64,000 nucleotides of DNA from Planctomycetota bacterium (GCA_020060765.1 JAGUZQ010000093.1:1-64000); one strand, 5' to 3'; positions 25,607 through 34,833 are shown, counted from the stretch's first letter. Made by a program: numbers and translations. The notes: generated from the letters alone by a model not told the origin.

Positions 25607-26596
25607 CTAAAGATGACGCCAGGCCAGGCGCACTGCCGCGACCGCGTCTTCCGGCGCGCAGCGTACCGGGGGCTTTTCGTCTTGCGCGCAGGCGGCGAAA
25701 TACTCCAGCTCCTGCCGGTAACTGTCGGTCGCGTCGGCAACCGGCAGCGCCTGTCTGCTTCCGCCTTCGAGCCGCCAGACCAGGTCCGGTTCCCGGGAAC
25801 TGTGCAGCAGCGCGCCCCGCTCGAACAAGGCGGAGTAGCCGCATTCAAACGGCCTTTCCGGCGGAAACAGGAATCCTCCCCGGATCAGAACTGTCGTGCC
25901 TGACTCGTAGCGCCAGGTGGCGTTTACATACTCGGAGCCGAACGTCTGGGAAAATCCCGGCGGCGACCAGACTTCGTCCGGTTCTCCCAGCAGGTGCCGC
26001 GCGTAATCGATATCGTGGATAGTCAGATCGAAAAGCGCCCCGCCGCTGCTCTCCCGAACCGCCGGATCGTTCCACGCCCCCCAGTTCGGCGCGCCGGTGG
26101 CGCGGTCCAGCGTCAACAGCTTGAGCGCGCCCAGCGTTCCGCCTGTCACTGCCTCGCGCAGCTTTTCGTATGCGGGCATGAACCTGACGCAATGGCCGAC
26201 CATGAAGGTCTTCTGGTGAGCGATGGCTGTCTGGACAAGCGCCGCGCCGAGTTCCGCATCGAGACAGACCGGCTTTTCCAGAAAAACGTGGCAGCCTTGC
26301 TCAAGACAAAACCGGGCGGTGGGTTCGTGCGCCACCGTAGGCAAGGCAATTACGACGCCGTCCGGTTGGAGAGAGGCAAACGCTTCCTCTATGCTGGCGA
26401 AAAAAGGAATATCGGCCAGGCTGGCGGCGTCGGCGGAGTCTGTTTGCAGGTTGCCGCCGGTGTTTGCGAAGAGACTGTCTTTCGGACGAGAATCCACCAC
26501 TCCGCATAGCTCAAGCAAGTCAGAAGACAGGATGTTGGCCGCATGGGTTTTTCCCATAAAGCCAAATCCGATTACGATCATTCGCAAACGTTTCAT
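25607..26596 (-). CDS. Gfo/Idh/MocA family oxidoreductase
   Basis: The 329-residue NAD(P)-dependent dehydrogenase has the Rossmann motif GFGFMGKTHA near the N-terminus and the family signature EKPVCLD, with the catalytic Lys, near residue 100. An alpha/beta substrate domain follows. Its ATG overlaps the stop of the upstream dehydrogenase gene as ATGA, so the two are translationally coupled. Family members oxidise or epimerise sugars and inositols. It lies next to a GH20 gene but on the opposite strand, so a role in amino-sugar or polyol catabolism is a guess. The frame is open further upstream, but that stretch overlaps the neighbouring gene. Confidence 0.9.
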   Translation of the reverse strand: MKRLRMIVIGFGFMGKTHAANILSSDLLELCGVVDSRPKDSLFANTGGNLQTDSADAASLADIPFFASIEEAFASLQPDGVVIALPTVAHEPTARFCLEQGCHVFLEKPVCLDAELGAALVQTAIAHQKTFMVGHCVRFMPAYEKLREAVTGGTLGALKLLTLDRATGAPNWGAWNDPAVRESSGGALFDLTIHDIDYARHLLGEPDEVWSPPGFSQTFGSEYVNATWRYESGTTVLIRGGFLFPPERPFECGYSALFERGALLHSSREPDLVWRLEGGSRQALPVADATDSYRQELEYFAACAQDEKPPVRCAPEDAVAAVRLAWRHL

Positions 26597-27606
26597 GCGC
26601 GACTCCAGTCTATGATGATTCCCAATTCGTTCGACCGGTCTTCCCAAAGAAGCGGGTAAAGGCCGGCTGCTTCCGTGTAATCGGCACGCCGAGTGATAAG
26701 GGCGCCGACGTCGACTTGCCGGGCGGTGATCAGATCGAAAAAGAACTGCACATGCCGCGCCTGGGTCCAGGGGTTGTCGGGGGTGGCGACGGCGGGGTGG
26801 GAGTAATTGTGCGCGCCGATGATGGTGAAGCTGGGATTGCTGCAAAGGTCGTTGAAGTCGAAATTAGTGAACGAGCGCAGGCTGCTCAGTATCACCAGCC
26901 TGCCCTGCGGGCGGAGCGCGGCGAATTCCGAGGGAATAAGAGAGGCGTTTCCCGTCACCTCGAAAACCAGGTCTGCCAGCCGCCCGTGGTTCCGGGCTTT
27001 GACAACCTCGGCCACGTTTTCCTTGACCGGATCGATTCCGATCAGGAGCGGGTCTTCCGGAAGCCTTGCCCGGCGCGACTCGGCGACATCTACCGCAAAA
27101 ACCGGCCCTGCCCCGCAGAGGCGGCAGAAGCGGGCGCAAAGCTGTCCCAGCAGCCCCAGGCCATAGACCACGACGCTTTCGCCCCATTCCACCCCGGAGC
27201 GCCTGACCCCGTTCATCACGATCTCGGCCAAGGTGAAAAACACGGCTTCTTCGGTGGGAATTTGCGGCGGAACCGGATCGAGGTATTGGGCTTCGGCCAC
27301 TACGTAGGCGGCGTGGCTGCCCCAGGTGGCGAAGGTTTTGCCAATCAGCGAAGAATCCACGCCTTCCCCGGTTTCCTCCACAATGCCGATATTATTGTAG
27401 CCGGGGAAAAAGGGATAGGAGAAATGCTTTTCCCAGCTTGACCCCTTGGGGTATTCGCCGGAATAGGCGGTCATTTCGGTGCCGATGCTGATCATCGTGC
27501 ATTTGGTTTTGAGCAGCACTTCCCCCGCTTTGGGCCGGGGGATTTCCCTGTTCTCAAGAGTGGCTTTTTTTGCCTGGGGGAAAACAACCGTAGGGTTCTT
27601 GCTCAT
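26593..27606 (-). CDS. zinc-type alcohol dehydrogenase (MDR) family protein
   Basis: The 337-residue medium-chain dehydrogenase has a GroES-like N-terminal domain (SIGTEMTAYSGEYPKGS, FFPGYNNIGIVEETG). A Rossmann domain follows with VVVYGLGLLGQL. The usual structural zinc cysteine cluster and the catalytic Cys-His context are not obvious, which resembles the threonine-dehydrogenase-like subgroup found with Gfo/Idh partners. It is the first gene of a two-gene operon divergent from an AraC-family regulator. Probable function: oxidation of a sugar or polyol hydroxyl. Confidence 0.85.
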   Translation of the reverse strand: MSKNPTVVFPQAKKATLENREIPRPKAGEVLLKTKCTMISIGTEMTAYSGEYPKGSSWEKHFSYPFFPGYNNIGIVEETGEGVDSSLIGKTFATWGSHAAYVVAEAQYLDPVPPQIPTEEAVFFTLAEIVMNGVRRSGVEWGESVVVYGLGLLGQLCARFCRLCGAGPVFAVDVAESRRARLPEDPLLIGIDPVKENVAEVVKARNHGRLADLVFEVTGNASLIPSEFAALRPQGRLVILSSLRSFTNFDFNDLCSNPSFTIIGAHNYSHPAVATPDNPWTQARHVQFFFDLITARQVDVGALITRRADYTEAAGLYPLLWEDRSNELGIIIDWSRA

Positions 27607-27741
27607 GGTTTATGCCTTTCCGTATTTCAGGTTTTGCAGAGGGCGCTTGCAGCCGCTGAATTTGTTTTCTTTTTTGATAATTACATTTATACTGTACTCT
27701 GTCCCTTAACAGTCTGTCCACCTGTCGAAAGGCATTAAACT

Positions 27742-28647
27742 ATGCAAAAAACGTCAATAGCTGTTTTGGGCGGGTTTTACGATCCTGTGGCTTTGCCGAC
27801 GGATTTTCCGGTTTCAAAGCCCGCGTTTTCCATGCCGCCCCGGTTGCCGCACGTGCATGATTGCTTTGAGATAGGGCTTTGCCGAGCCGGGGCGGGGATA
27901 TTCCTGGTGGAGGAAAAGATTTATCATTGCCAGGCGGGCGATGCCGTATTCATCAACCACCGGGAATTTCACATGCTGGAAAAAGATTCGCCTTTGAATT
28001 CCGAGTGGCGTTTCATAAACCTTGATCCGGGACGATTGCTGGCGGGATGGATTCCTCCGGGCGAGGCGGCGCTGGATGTTACGCCTTTTTGCGGGAGCCG
28101 GTTTGTAAACCTTGTCCGGCGGGAAGAGCACCGGGAGCTGGTCGATTTGGTGGAAATTCTGGTGCGGGAGATGGAACGCGAGGAAGAGGGCTATGGTTCC
28201 GCGGTGCGGGGGCTGATCTGGGCGATTCTCGTCCAACTGCGCCGCCTGGTTCCGGCTGGAGCAGGCGAGGGGCAAGGCAAGAGGCGGGGCGATGTCGAAC
28301 GCTTTTATCCGGCGTTGGCGCACGTGTCGGCGCATTACGCGGAAGATATCAGGATGCCGGAGTTGGCGGCTTTGTGCCACGCGAGCATTTCCACGTTCCG
28401 GCGCGGGTTCAGGCGTGCGTTCGGTTGCCTGCCGCAGGATTATCTGGCGGAGTTCCGGTTGAACGTTGCGCTCGCGCTACTGACCTCGACCGATTTTCCG
28501 GTGGCGCAGATCGCGCTGGACGCCGGGTTCCCGACGCTGTCAAACTTCAACCGGAAATTCAAGGCGCGTTTTTCCTGCACGCCGATGGATGCACGCACTC
28601 GGAAAGTGAACAGTAATGGCGCAATCAGTTGCATGGGTTCGCCATAG
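27742..28647 (+). CDS. AraC-family transcriptional regulator
   Basis: The 301-residue protein has an N-terminal cupin sensor (HVHDCFEIGLCRAG, then CQAGDAVFINHREFH) and a C-terminal pair of helix-turn-helix motifs (HASISTFRRGFRRAFG and FPVAQIALDAGFPTLSNFNRKFK). Members usually activate sugar-use genes when a ligand binds the cupin. It is divergent from the dehydrogenase and Gfo/Idh operon, with 135 bases between starts, so that operon is its likely target. No binding site can be assigned with confidence. Confidence 0.9.
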   Translation: MQKTSIAVLGGFYDPVALPTDFPVSKPAFSMPPRLPHVHDCFEIGLCRAGAGIFLVEEKIYHCQAGDAVFINHREFHMLEKDSPLNSEWRFINLDPGRLLAGWIPPGEAALDVTPFCGSRFVNLVRREEHRELVDLVEILVREMEREEEGYGSAVRGLIWAILVQLRRLVPAGAGEGQGKRRGDVERFYPALAHVSAHYAEDIRMPELAALCHASISTFRRGFRRAFGCLPQDYLAEFRLNVALALLTSTDFPVAQIALDAGFPTLSNFNRKFKARFSCTPMDARTRKVNSNGAISCMGSP

Positions 28648-28719
28648 GTGGGTTTGCGTTCGCGAAGGTTAATTATCGCTTGACGGTGTCAGCCTCGCCT
28701 TACGGCTGCTACTGCGTAT

Positions 28720-29154
28720 CTACCGCGTTGTGAGAATTGATGCGGGTGGCGTTGTCCGGCGCCAGATTTCACAACCGCGGTTGTTGCGGAAGCGGAGGAC
28801 GCAGCCGGTTTCTCCTGGCGCGGGGGAGTAGGCCGCGTCGAATTTCAGGTGGCGGACGATCCACTCGTGGGGCGCAGCGGGAGGATATTCGACTATCAGC
28901 GGGGCGAGGGCGTATTGCGCGAGATAATGCCGCTTGGCTCCTTCCGACTCGGGATAGTTCATGCCGAACCCGACCCGCCCGAGCGGCGGCAGATGCTGGC
29001 GCAGCGCCGCGAACTCTGCCTCCAGGCGGGTGACGGTATCTGCCCCGTCCTGTTTGCGGCACGCCTTGATTTCCACGACCAGCGTCCGCGCCAGTGTGAC
29101 GATGGCGAAGACTCCGAGCAGACCGACGGCGAGTTTACCATTTTGATTAAGCAT
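28720..29154 (-). CDS. membrane-anchored protein of unknown function after rnfD
   Basis: The 144-residue protein has one N-terminal membrane helix (about residues 8-26) and a periplasmic part with YLAQYALAPLIVEYPP, a motif I recall from small PVC-group proteins without a known role. It lies 109 bases after rnfD on the same strand, where rnfG might be expected, but it has no FMN-attachment motif of the SGAT type and is not RnfG. The SD sequence is weak. A dispersed repeat separates it from rnfD. Function unknown. Confidence 0.6.
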   Translation of the reverse strand: MLNQNGKLAVGLLGVFAIVTLARTLVVEIKACRKQDGADTVTRLEAEFAALRQHLPPLGRVGFGMNYPESEGAKRHYLAQYALAPLIVEYPPAAPHEWIVRHLKFDAAYSPAPGETGCVLRFRNNRGCEIWRRTTPPASILTTR

Positions 29155-29215
29155 GAGACTTCACGCCGTAGATTAGGCAATACGGTTTAATTGCGGAGAA
29201 CCGTAAGCAACGCCT

Positions 29216-29253
29216 CCTGGATTCCTGCCTTCGCAGGAATGACAATATAAGTT
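29216..29253. repeat. dispersed palindromic repeat, copy 1
   Basis: The core ATTCCTGC, four bases, GCAGGAAT (29221-29240) belongs to the short REP-like family whose opposite-strand reading gives VIPAKAGIQ. It matches 33061-33098 at 35 of 38 positions. It lies between rnfD and the next gene. Confidence 0.85.
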
Positions 29254-29263
29254 TTTGCCTTAA

Positions 29264-30346
29264 TCAGGCAGTTTGAGGTTTCAGGCCGAATTTTTTCGGG
29301 CGCGTCCATGAGTCGATCAGCGGCACGCACGTGTTCATGATCAGAATCGAGTAGCACACGCCTTCGGGATAACCCGCGTACAGGCGGATGCAGATAGTGA
29401 GCAGCCCGCAGCCGATGCCGAAAATGAGCTTGCCCTTCGACGTCATGGGGCTGGTGACCATGTCGGTGGCCATGAACCACGCGCCGATCATGAGGCCGCC
29501 AGCGCCCAGGTGCAAAAGCCACGGCCCGCTGCACCACGCGGTATACAGAACCACTTCCTTGCCGACCGCCGGATCGAGATACTTGAACGGGGCAGGCAGA
29601 ATCCACGCCAGCAGCCCGGCTGTGGCGATATAACCAATCGGGATTTCCCAGGTGATGATTTTTCTGAGCAGCAGATAAATCCCGCCCAGCAGCAGCAGCC
29701 CCGCCGACACCTCGGCGATGGTGCCGCCCTCGAACCCGAACCAGGTGCGCAGAACCAGGTCGCAGTCGGCGATGTCGTTGATGCGGAAATCGGCGGACTT
29801 CGCCAGCGGAGTATGGATACGCGTCAGGACAGTGGCGGAACTGACTACGTCCGGCGAATGCGCGGCTTCACCGGCTGCTTTCGCGTAGAGCTTTTGCCAG
29901 AGGTCGGGGTTGCCGTTGCCGAAACCGGCGTTGATTTGCGGTGGCAGGGCGTTTTGCAGGAACGCGCGCGCGAGCAAAGCGGGGTTCCAGATATTGTTGC
30001 CCAAGCCGCCGAAGCAGTGTTTCGCCACGCCGATGGCGAACGCTCCGCCCAACACCGGCACCCACCAGGAAACATAAGGCGGAATCACCGCCGCCAGCAG
30101 CAGGCCGGTGACGACCGCGCTCCAGTCGTTGATCGTGACCGGCACGCCGCGCAGTTTCTGGCAGGCCACTTCCGTGGCGACGCAGGCGGTCACGCACAGC
30201 GCGGTCACGACCAGCGGCCACCAGCTTTGAAAGACTACCGGCGCCAGCACAAACGCCGGCAGCAGCGCCAGCACCACCAGCAGCATGATTTTCGGAATGC
30301 CCTCCTCCGCCTTGACGTGCGGGGGGGTGGATACGATGTAAGCCAT
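29264..30346 (-). CDS. rnfD: Rnf electron transport complex subunit D
   Basis: The 360-residue polytopic membrane protein resembles RnfD/NqrB. The covalent FMN site typical of the family (SGAT-type, Thr-linked) appears as SSATVLT, with the Thr kept. Conserved helices include GGLGNNIWNPALLARAFL and MATDMVTSPMTSKG. In the Rnf complex it helps carry electrons from ferredoxin to NAD while moving Na+ or H+. It lies 27 bases after rnfC. Confidence 0.93.
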   Translation of the reverse strand: MAYIVSTPPHVKAEEGIPKIMLLVVLALLPAFVLAPVVFQSWWPLVVTALCVTACVATEVACQKLRGVPVTINDWSAVVTGLLLAAVIPPYVSWWVPVLGGAFAIGVAKHCFGGLGNNIWNPALLARAFLQNALPPQINAGFGNGNPDLWQKLYAKAAGEAAHSPDVVSSATVLTRIHTPLAKSADFRINDIADCDLVLRTWFGFEGGTIAEVSAGLLLLGGIYLLLRKIITWEIPIGYIATAGLLAWILPAPFKYLDPAVGKEVVLYTAWCSGPWLLHLGAGGLMIGAWFMATDMVTSPMTSKGKLIFGIGCGLLTICIRLYAGYPEGVCYSILIMNTCVPLIDSWTRPKKFGLKPQTA

Positions 30347-30373
30347 GATAGTTTTATTTCCTCCGGGGCATTG

Positions 30374-31696
30374 CTATTTCGCCGCCTGCGCGCGCGCCTT
30401 GGCCAGTTCGCTTTTGCAGACTTTCAGCCACTGCACGATCGGTCGCCGCGCCGGGCAGACGTAGGTGCAGACGCCGCACTCGATGCAGTCGAGCACATCC
30501 TTATCTTTCGTGTCCAGATACCTGCCGGTCTCGGCCAGGATGCTCAGTTCCGACGGCACCAGCCCCATCGGGCAGCCGTCCACGCAACGTCCGCAGCGGA
30601 TGCAGTCGCGGTACGGCTCGTCGATCACGTCGGTCAGCGCGAGGATGCCGCTCATGCCCTTGTTCACCACCACGTCGGTGTTGTAATGCGCCGCGCCCAT
30701 CATGGGGCCGCCGTAGATCAGCTTTTTGGTTTCCTTTTCCTTGAAGCCGCACAGCTCGAGCAGCGCCCGCACCGGCGTGCCGATGCGCACGCGGAGATTG
30801 GCGGGTCGCTCCACGCCGGGGCCGGTGACGCTGGTGATGCGCTCGGTTAGCGGCCGCTTGAAGGCGCAGGCTTCGTAAATCGCGTGCGCGGTGCCGACGT
30901 TCTGCACGACGACGCCTGCGTCCATCGGCAGACCGCCGCTGGGCACTTCGCGTTTGAGGCAGGCGTAGATCAACTGTTTTTCCGCGCCCTGCGGATACAT
31001 CACGGGCAGCAGTTGCGCTTCGAGGTTGCCGCCCGCCTTGGCCAGTTCCGCTTTCATTATCTTGAACGCGTCGGGCTTGTTGGCTTCGATGCCGACGATG
31101 CCGCGCGCCGCGCCTACCGCCTTCATCGCCAGCAGCAGACCCTTGACGACGGTGGCGGGGCTTTCCAGCATCAGGCGGTAATCGGCGGTGAGGTACGGTT
31201 CGCATTCCACCCCGTTCAGGATGACGACGTCGATTTTCTTTTCCGGCGGGGGGGACAGTTTCACGTGGGTCGGGAAAGTCGCGCCGCCCATGCCGACGAT
31301 GCCCGCCGCCTGCACCGCCGCCTTGATCTGTTCCGCCGAAAGGGTGCTGGTGTCGGTTTCGATATTGCAGCCTTCCGCCCAAGCGTCGGCACCGTCGTTC
31401 TGGATGACGGCCGCGTCGCAGACCATGCCCATCGGATGCAAAGTCTGCACGATCTTCAGCACCTTGCCCGAGACCGGGCTGTGCACCGCTGCCGAGACAA
31501 AGCCCGCCGCTTCGGCGATGACCTGTCCGCGCTTCACTTCATCCAGGGGTTTCACCACCGGCGAGGCGGGTTTGCCGATGTGCTGGCTGAAGGGGATTGT
31601 CAGTTCAACCGGCACGGGAGCGTCGTGGATAGGCGCGTCCTTGGAGTATTTTTTTGCGTCGTCGGGATGCGCCCCGCCGCGAAAGGCACCGCTCAT
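30374..31696 (-). CDS. rnfC: Rnf electron transport complex subunit C
   Basis: The 440-residue subunit should bind NADH and FMN. It has the Nqo1-like core (GIVGMGGATFPTHVKLSPP, NGVECEPYLTADYR) and two C-terminal 4Fe-4S motifs, CIRCGRCVDGCP and CIECGVCTYVCP. It is peripheral on the cytoplasmic face and passes electrons between NAD and the rest of the complex. The ATG at 31696 follows AGGAG. It lies 14 bases after the MORN/CAP gene, so it should be co-transcribed with it. Confidence 0.94.
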   Translation of the reverse strand: MSGAFRGGAHPDDAKKYSKDAPIHDAPVPVELTIPFSQHIGKPASPVVKPLDEVKRGQVIAEAAGFVSAAVHSPVSGKVLKIVQTLHPMGMVCDAAVIQNDGADAWAEGCNIETDTSTLSAEQIKAAVQAAGIVGMGGATFPTHVKLSPPPEKKIDVVILNGVECEPYLTADYRLMLESPATVVKGLLLAMKAVGAARGIVGIEANKPDAFKIMKAELAKAGGNLEAQLLPVMYPQGAEKQLIYACLKREVPSGGLPMDAGVVVQNVGTAHAIYEACAFKRPLTERITSVTGPGVERPANLRVRIGTPVRALLELCGFKEKETKKLIYGGPMMGAAHYNTDVVVNKGMSGILALTDVIDEPYRDCIRCGRCVDGCPMGLVPSELSILAETGRYLDTKDKDVLDCIECGVCTYVCPARRPIVQWLKVCKSELAKARAQAAK

Positions 31697-31710
31697 CAGT
31701 TCTCCTAAAG

Positions 31711-33021
31711 TTATTTCTTTCTCTTCTTCTTGACCTTTTTCGGATCCTCGTTCTCGTTGACGAACTCGACGATATACTTGATGCCGGCGTCGTCCTTGGC
31801 GCCGGTTTTTTTCAGGCCGGAAGTCTCGACCATGAACATCGAGCCGGTGCGGAGCGCGCCGACACCGGGTCGGAAAATTATCGCGACGTTATGGCCGAAG
31901 CCGCTGGTTTCGACATTGAAATAATTAAGCTTGACCGATTCCTTGGCCTTCTTGTTTTTTTCGTCGATGGGATATACCTCGACCTTGACGTTATCCTTGC
32001 TGATGGCGCCGTATTTGGCGGGGTTGAGCAAAATGCACCAGGCGTGTTCGGGGCCGAAGTATTGCAGCGGCATATAGCCGCGGGACGGGTAGAGGATATA
32101 ATCCCAGTCCGGCGCGGGGGCGCGGCTGTTGTCGTGCGCCATCATCGCGCAGAAGTTGCCGGATTTGCCGAAGCCGACCTTGAGCATACCTGGATTCAAA
32201 CACCAGCGGCGGTGACCCACCCGGTCGATGTTGCTGGCGTCGGAGTCGTCCATGTAGCCGTTGACCTGGTTGGCGATGGTGGTGTTGGTGCCCATGTGCA
32301 GGTTGGAATGGCTGGTGGCGAAATAGGCGTACTGATAGTCTTTCTCCGGCATGCCCGGATTTTTCGGGGTATGGTCGAGGCGGCCGATTCTCTCGCAGAT
32401 CGCCGCGCCCGCCACGCCATAGCTGTTCAACTCCGGGTCAAGCACAATGTCTTCCCACGGCACACCGCAAACATAGCGGTACGCCTTGAGCAGCGCCAGC
32501 GCGTCCTCTGGCGTTGCGCCCTTGCTTTCCAGCTTGAAGGTTTTCAGGGTCTTGGACATTTCCTCGAAACTGCGGGTATGGATCAGCGCGCCTTCGAAGA
32601 AATACAACTTGTCGGCGGGATCGAGCTGTTCGGGGAACCAGATTTTCTTTTCGCTGGCCTTGTATTCACCGTGCAGCAAGCCGTCCTTGTATTCGGCGGA
32701 GAGGATGGCCTTGCGTTTCTCGTTGTACTCGACATATTTCCCGTCAAGCTTGCCCACGTCGTAGGACGCCTTGATTTTCATCGCGCCGTTTTCGTAATAC
32801 TCGGTATAGTCGCCGTCCAGTTCCCCGGCCTTGTATTGCGTCCGGATTTTGATTTTGCCGGTTTCGAAATATTCGCCGAACTTGCCGTCGAGCTTGCCTT
32901 CTCCGTCGAGGTGCCAGATTTTTTTCATCGTCCCGTCGGGCCAATTCTCGATTTTCTCTTCTCCGGCACAGAGGGAAGCGGAAAAAAGAAAAACCAGAGT
33001 TACGACTATTTTTCTTTTCAT
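31711..33021 (-). CDS. secreted protein with MORN-like repeats and a CAP domain, inside the rnf operon
   Basis: The 436-residue protein has a signal peptide (residues 1-19, cleaving near CAGEE). MORN/YwqK-type repeats follow at about 23-130, each with a G-x-x-D-G-x-Y/F motif such as GELDGDYTEYYENG. Residues about 170-400 form a CAP/SCP-like domain containing SHSNLHMG and VGHRRWCLNPGM, with a lysine-rich C-terminus. CAP proteins bind lipids or small ligands, or act as proteases, outside the cell. It splits rnfB from rnfC on the same strand with tight spacing. The start follows AAGGAG. No Rnf-related role is known to me. Confidence 0.8.
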   Translation of the reverse strand: MKRKIVVTLVFLFSASLCAGEEKIENWPDGTMKKIWHLDGEGKLDGKFGEYFETGKIKIRTQYKAGELDGDYTEYYENGAMKIKASYDVGKLDGKYVEYNEKRKAILSAEYKDGLLHGEYKASEKKIWFPEQLDPADKLYFFEGALIHTRSFEEMSKTLKTFKLESKGATPEDALALLKAYRYVCGVPWEDIVLDPELNSYGVAGAAICERIGRLDHTPKNPGMPEKDYQYAYFATSHSNLHMGTNTTIANQVNGYMDDSDASNIDRVGHRRWCLNPGMLKVGFGKSGNFCAMMAHDNSRAPAPDWDYILYPSRGYMPLQYFGPEHAWCILLNPAKYGAISKDNVKVEVYPIDEKNKKAKESVKLNYFNVETSGFGHNVAIIFRPGVGALRTGSMFMVETSGLKKTGAKDDAGIKYIVEFVNENEDPKKVKKKRKK

Positions 33022-33060
33022 ATTTCACTCCTTTCGCCGGGGAAATCGTATGCACCACCG

Positions 33061-33098
33061 CCTGGATTCCTGCCTGCGCAGGAATGACGATACAAGTT
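33061..33098. repeat. dispersed palindromic repeat, copy 2
   Basis: Core ATTCCTGC, CTGC, GCAGGAAT (33066-33085), with the same flanks as copy 1. It lies in the gap between rnfB and the MORN/CAP gene. Confidence 0.85.
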
Positions 33099-33105
33099 CT
33101 CTCAT

Positions 33106-33984
33106 TTACGCTTGCGCGGAAAGCGCTTCGCGCGCCTTCTTCCGTTCCCGCCTTTCGGCGCGCAGGGTGACGATCACGCCCTTGGGACAGACCTGCACGC
33201 ACTTGCCGCAGTTCTTGCATTTGCCGTAGTCGATCACCGCGAGGTTGTCGATTACGTGGATCGCGTCGAAGGGACATTCCTTCTCGCACTTCTTGCAGGC
33301 GATGCAGGCGTGTTCGCAGATTTTCCCGGCGACCGCGCCCTTGTCTTTGCTTTTGCACTGCACGAAGACGACACGGCTTTCCGGGTCGACCCGCATCAGC
33401 CCGCGCGGGCAGGCGGCGACGCACTGCTTGCAGCCGGTGCATTTTTCCTCGTCCACCACGGGCAGGCCGTTCACCATTTCAAGCGCGCCGAAGGGGCAGG
33501 CCGCCACGCAGTTGCCGAACCCCAGGCAGCCGAACCGGCAGGCGCTTACTCCTCCCGCCAGCGCCGTCACGGAAGCGGCGGTGCAGTCGCGCACGCCGCT
33601 GTATTGATAGTTGTCGGCGACGCCGGATTTCTGGCAGGAACAGGTGGCGAAATTGGGTTCCGACGCGCCTGCCGTCACGCCCATGATCTGCGCGATAGCC
33701 GCCGCCGCGTCCTTGCCGCCGGGCGCGCAGAGATTGATGGCGACGCCTTTTTCGACAATCGCCTCGGCGTAACCCACGCAGCCGGGCAGGCCGCACGCGC
33801 CGCAGTTGGCGTTAGGCAGGACTTCCGCGATTTTTTCGATTCGCGGGTCGGTCTCGACGTGAAATTTTTTCGAAGCGACGGCGAGGATCAGTCCCAGGAC
33901 GCCGCCCAGCGCCAGCATGGAAAACACGGCCCAGTAAATGGCGTTGCCGTCTGCCGCGGCGAAAACCAGCATTTGCTCGAACAT
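33106..33984 (-). CDS. rnfB: Rnf electron transport complex subunit B
   Basis: The 292-residue ferredoxin-like subunit has an N-terminal membrane helix (about 16-38) and a GCACGLPGC-containing 4Fe-4S domain (NANCGACGLPGCVGY). Several further clusters follow: CRFGCLGFGNCVAACP, CTGCKQCVAACP, CIACKKCEKECP and CKNCGKCVQVCP. It accepts electrons from reduced ferredoxin. The SD sequence GGAGA, seven bases before the ATG, lies inside a dispersed repeat (33987-34025). A gap of 182 bases holding two inverted repeat copies separates it from rnfA. Confidence 0.94.
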   Translation of the reverse strand: MFEQMLVFAAADGNAIYWAVFSMLALGGVLGLILAVASKKFHVETDPRIEKIAEVLPNANCGACGLPGCVGYAEAIVEKGVAINLCAPGGKDAAAAIAQIMGVTAGASEPNFATCSCQKSGVADNYQYSGVRDCTAASVTALAGGVSACRFGCLGFGNCVAACPFGALEMVNGLPVVDEEKCTGCKQCVAACPRGLMRVDPESRVVFVQCKSKDKGAVAGKICEHACIACKKCEKECPFDAIHVIDNLAVIDYGKCKNCGKCVQVCPKGVIVTLRAERRERKKAREALSAQA

Positions 33985-33986
33985 TT

Positions 33987-34025
33987 AAAAGTCTCCAGTC
34001 TCCAGTCGCCAGTTGACAGTCTCCA
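33987..34025. repeat. TCTCCAG-type dispersed repeat, copy 1
   Basis: Contains tandem AGTCTCC units and CCAGTTGACAGTCTCCA, which recurs exactly at 58628-58644. The segment 33990-34005 is the exact reverse complement of 34103-34118. It supplies the ribosome binding site of rnfB. Confidence 0.8.
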
Positions 34026-34102
34026 TTGTTGTTTTCAGGAAGCGTTATGACCGAATGGAAATAAATTCCGTCGAGTCAAACTGAAAACTTGTACCAAAAA
34101 AT

Positions 34103-34132
34103 CTGGAGACTGGAGACTGCAAACTGGAGACT
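34103..34132. repeat. TCTCCAG-type dispersed repeat, copy 2, inverted
   Basis: Inverted relative to copy 1; the first 16 bases pair perfectly with 33990-34005. Transcripts of the rnfA-rnfB gap could form a large stem-loop. Confidence 0.8.
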
Positions 34133-34166
34133 AAAAAATATGCCGTCTGATTCCAAAATACTTCTT

Positions 34167-34784
34167 CTAAACAATGCCTGCGAACCCGAAAAACGCCAGC
34201 GCCATTCCCGCCGCCGCAATAAAGGCGATCGGCACGCCTTTCATGCACTTGGGCACCGGCGCCAGCTCAATCCTTTCGCGGATGCCGGACATCAGGAACA
34301 TCGCCAGCGTGAACCCCAGCCCGCCGAAAATTCCCAGCAGCGCATTTATGAACAGCGCGTGCCCCAGACTTACGTCGGGGCTACCCAGTTGCGTCAACTT
34401 CATCTGCGTCGCGCCGAGAATGGCGCAGTTGGTGGTGATGAGCGGGAGGTAGATGCCAAGCATCTTGTACAGCGCGGGGGCGACTTTTTTCATCGCCACT
34501 TCGACGAACTGCACCAGCGAGGCGATGACGAGGATGAAGCTGACGATGTCCAGATAATCCTGCGCGCCCAGCGGCACCAGCACCAGTTTATAAAACGCCA
34601 TTGTTACCACACACGCCAGCGTCATCACGAAGACCACCGCCATGCCCATGCCCAATGCGCTGTCGCGTCGCTTGGAGACACCGATAAAGGGGCATAATCC
34701 CAAAAACTGGCTCAGCACGAAATTCTGCACGAAAACCAGCCCGAACATCAGGGTGAAATATTCCTTGAACGCGGTCATGTCCAT
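34167..34784 (-). CDS. rnfA: Rnf electron transport complex subunit A
   Basis: The 205-residue protein has six membrane helices and resembles RnfA/NqrE. Conserved stretches include VQNFVLSQFLGLCPFIGVS near the N-terminus and LITTNCAILG, the segment carrying a cysteine that binds the intramembrane Fe-S cluster in the family. It pairs with RnfE to form the membrane core. The start follows AAGGAT. It lies 49 bases after rnfE. Confidence 0.93.
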   Translation of the reverse strand: MDMTAFKEYFTLMFGLVFVQNFVLSQFLGLCPFIGVSKRRDSALGMGMAVVFVMTLACVVTMAFYKLVLVPLGAQDYLDIVSFILVIASLVQFVEVAMKKVAPALYKMLGIYLPLITTNCAILGATQMKLTQLGSPDVSLGHALFINALLGIFGGLGFTLAMFLMSGIRERIELAPVPKCMKGVPIAFIAAAGMALAFFGFAGIV

Positions 34785-34833
34785 GAAAAATCCTTATCTG
34801 TTTGCTGTCAGAAATTTTTGTTATGTCGATACG

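Noticed and set aside
26597-26845. N-terminal extension of the Gfo/Idh/MocA gene
   Set aside because: The extra residues are Arg/His-rich antisense-like sequence, overlap the dehydrogenase gene and have no SD; the Rossmann motif begins at the ATG at 26596.
28720-29154. Candidate RnfG in the gap after rnfD
   Set aside because: The product has a membrane anchor but no FMN-attachment motif and is too short, so it is not RnfG.
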